7,033 bases of DNA from Pseudomonadota bacterium (GTDB lineage: Bacteria; Desulfobacterota; Anaeroferrophillalia; Anaeroferrophillales; Anaeroferrophillaceae): NCBI GenBank assembly GCA_011042595.1, contig DQWO01000315.1:1-7033 (forward strand), in the 5' to 3' direction. Made by a program: the position numbers and the translations under genes. The notes under the pieces are model-generated. The model was not told the DNA's origin. It was given only the letters and a program-made list of their open reading frames with translations, and did no database searches. Shown piece by piece: positions 5,763-7,033 of this stretch; positions within the stretch are counted from its first letter, which is position 1, and every line of letters starts with the position of its first letter.

Positions 5763-6751
5763 ATGTCTTACAACTCTCCCCGGATACCAAGCAGCAATCA
5801 CCCGAGGAATTCAATACCAGACTCTGGGCTGTTGGCGGTGGCAAGGGTGGGGTAGGAAAAAGCATCGTTTCCCTGAACCTGGCCTACTGGCTGGCCAAAC
5901 TGGGGCACAAGGTTGTCCTGGTGGATGCAGATCTGGGTGGTGCCAACCTGCATACCCTGCTGGGCATGAAGTTTGTCCAGCATACCCTGTCGGATTACCT
6001 GAGTAAAAAGGTTGATTCGCTGGATAAAATTGCCATTGATACCCCGGTACCCGGATTGCGGCTGATCTGCGGTGCCAGCGATATTGTTGGCCTGGCCAAC
6101 CCTAAATATGCCCAGAAAATGAAATTGATGCGGGCCATGACCCTGCTCAAGGCCGATCACCTGATTCTTGATCTCGGGGCCGGAACCGACTACAACACCC
6201 TGGATTTTTTTCTTTACTGTACCTACAAAGTTGCGGTCATCACCCCCCAGCCTACGGCGCTGCAGAACGGCTATGGCTTCATTAAAAGCGCTCTCTACCG
6301 GGCAATCAACCGGGCATTTGAACGCAACCTGCGCTTGGAACCATTGATTAAACGGGCGACGGGCCAGAATCTCAATGATCCCATTGCAACCATGGAGGAA
6401 CTGACAGAAGCCTTTGCCGAAGTTGACGAGGGCTACGCTAAACGGCTGAAAGAGATCATCAGCAATTTTCACCTCTACCTGATCAGCAATATGGTTAAAA
6501 AAGATAAAGACCGCAAGGCTGCGGAAATTATCAGAACCGTATGCCAGAAATATCTAAACCTGGACCAGGTAACCCTGCTGGGAAACATCCCCTACGATAA
6601 CCAGATTGAAGAGTGTGTTGCCCGCATGAGCCCGGCATTCATGACCAATACTAAAAGCCAGTCTGCCCTGGAGTTTTACCAGCTGGTCAATTCTGTCATC
6701 AAGGAAAGTAATGACTCTGAGAGGGGAAACCGCATCACGCCCACAGCTTAG
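5759..6751 (+). CDS. MinD/ParA-family (FlhG-like) ATPase
   Basis: This is a 330-residue P-loop ATPase of the deviant Walker A class. GGKGGVGKS at 27-35 has the signature lysine K29 and the catalytic-loop lysine K34. Switch I is DADLGGANLHTLLG (56-69), with D58 in the DAD motif. Switch II/Walker B is ILDLGAGT (136-143). These ATPases dimerise on ATP and position or count structures: MinD (division site), FlhG/FleN (flagellar number), ParA-like (chemoreceptors, pili). The DLGGANLH form and overall pattern fit the MinD/FlhG branch. There is no DQAxxLR motif at the N terminus, as FlhG has, and the C terminus (FYQLVNSVIKES then a polar tail) does not look like the MinD membrane-targeting helix. 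Residues about 185-237 form a charged helical segment that seems extra compared with a minimal MinD. The gene overlaps the PilZ gene by four bases, so a c-di-GMP-responsive role is likely but inferred. Confidence 0.88.
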   Translation: MNVLQLSPDTKQQSPEEFNTRLWAVGGGKGGVGKSIVSLNLAYWLAKLGHKVVLVDADLGGANLHTLLGMKFVQHTLSDYLSKKVDSLDKIAIDTPVPGLRLICGASDIVGLANPKYAQKMKLMRAMTLLKADHLILDLGAGTDYNTLDFFLYCTYKVAVITPQPTALQNGYGFIKSALYRAINRAFERNLRLEPLIKRATGQNLNDPIATMEELTEAFAEVDEGYAKRLKEIISNFHLYLISNMVKKDKDRKAAEIIRTVCQKYLNLDQVTLLGNIPYDNQIEECVARMSPAFMTNTKSQSALEFYQLVNSVIKESNDSERGNRITPTA

Positions 6752-6851
6752 GGTCACGTCAACTCAATAGTGACGCATCCTACCTGCAATTTTACGCCAT
6801 CACATCCTTGACGTAACACTTGATTTTCATCAGACTGACCCGCCTTTTTTT
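6751..6851 (+). terminator. Possible terminator or RNA structure: long-range inverted repeat ending in a T-tract
   Basis: GGGTCA (6751-6756, overlapping the ParA stop) is complementary to TGACCC (6836-6841). ACGTCAA (6756-6762) is complementary to TTGACGT (6808-6814). After TGACCC comes GCC and then seven T (6845-6851). The arms are about 45 to 80 bases apart with a large asymmetric loop, so this is not a compact intrinsic terminator. CCCGCCTT (6839-6846) can instead pair with AAGGCGGG downstream (6886-6893), so two structures may compete. The end of the HDOD-to-ParA gene set would be expected here. Confidence 0.3.
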
Positions 6852-6887
6852 ATCTCTCCGGCTTTTTAGCAGCAGAAACACCACTAA

Positions 6888-6905
6888 GGCGGGCTTAGCG
6901 CCCGC
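6888..6905. repeat. GC-rich hairpin GCGGGC-TTAGC-GCCCGC
   Basis: A perfect six-base stem with a five-base loop lies about 140 bases after the ParA stop. No T-tract follows on the plus strand (AACCAAAATT) and none on the minus strand, so it is not a standard intrinsic terminator. It may be part of the repeat-rich tail or a stability element. Confidence 0.45.
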
Positions 6906-6953
6906 AACCAAAATTAAGGTATCAGGATGTTCCGGCATGGCTCTCGCTCATTC

Positions 6954-7021
6954 TCGCGGCACATCGTGTGCCGCTCCGAGGTGTGTGCCGCGAATCACCG
7001 TCGTGGTGATTCGTTCGGCAC
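6954..7021. repeat. Palindromic cluster (REP/REPIN-like or structured RNA) at the right edge
   Basis: Two strong hairpins stand next to each other. The first is GCGGCACA-TCG-TGTGCCGC (6956-6974), an eight-base stem with a three-base loop. The second pairs GTGCCG+CGAATCACC (6985-6999) with GGTGATTCG (7005-7013) and CGGCAC (7016-7021), giving 15 base pairs with a TT bulge and a GTCGT loop. In addition, TCGCGGCACA (6954-6963) is a perfect 10-base complement of TGTGCCGCGA (6984-6993), so the two hairpins are mutually exclusive with a third fold. The cluster is more GC-rich than the surroundings and no coding pattern is seen. Two related palindromes in tandem resemble REP/REPIN elements, but copy number cannot be judged from one window and the element may continue past 7033. 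Confidence 0.6.
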
Positions 7022-7033
7022 CCAATGCCGCTA

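Noticed and set aside
5798..6472. A 224-codon open frame on the minus strand opposite the ParA gene
   Set aside because: It lies wholly antisense to a clear MinD/ParA ATPase with all motifs, and its translation shows no family pattern. It is a mirror frame of a gene with strong codon bias.
6870..6915. An integron attC site or tRNA suggested by the GC-rich hairpin
   Set aside because: No paired RYYYAAC/GTTRRRY core sites were seen and the region cannot form a cloverleaf with a T-loop (GTTCGA-type) sequence.

Overview
The window reads as chromosomal DNA of a Gram-negative bacterium, most likely a deltaproteobacterium in the broad sense (Desulfobacterota or a relative). This is inferred from the gene families: an AMIN-domain exported protein, a DUF4911-like small protein, a sigma-54 enhancer-binding protein, an HDOD protein, a class III cyclase and a PilZ/MinD-ParA pair. 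Base composition is moderate. The PilZ/ParA end and the right-hand tail look more GC-rich than the HDOD/cyclase part. No rRNA, tRNA, CRISPR array, transposase or phage gene was recognised.

The left part (1 to about 2800) is a tight minus-strand operon, read right to left. It contains a DUF4911-like protein (2497-2796), a STAS anti-anti-sigma-type protein (2093-2458), a sigma-54-dependent activator with a degenerate receiver domain (654-2096) and an exported AMIN-domain protein cut by the left edge (1-676). The last three genes overlap one another, so translational coupling is likely.

A divergent intergenic region (about 2797-2978) with two small dyads separates this operon from plus-strand genes. 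These are an HDOD protein (2979-3863, or from GTG 2901), a GAF-like/class III nucleotide cyclase (3888-5117), a gap of about 220 bases holding a three-fold ACGAAG repeat at an exact 17-base period, a PilZ c-di-GMP receptor (5340-5762) and a MinD/ParA-type ATPase (5759-6751) that overlaps the PilZ gene by four bases. The tail (6752-7033) has no convincing gene. It holds a long-range inverted repeat beside a T-tract, a GC-rich hairpin and a strong palindromic cluster at the right edge.

Nearly every gene is a signalling or spatial-control protein: a sigma-54 activator, a phospho-switch STAS protein, a probable cAMP-producing cyclase, a c-di-GMP receptor and a positioning-type ATPase. A reasonable inference is a regulatory locus for surface structures or motility (flagella, pili or envelope), in which c-di-GMP acts through PilZ on a MinD/FlhG-like ATPase. 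No structural flagellar or pilus gene is present, so that output is a hypothesis.
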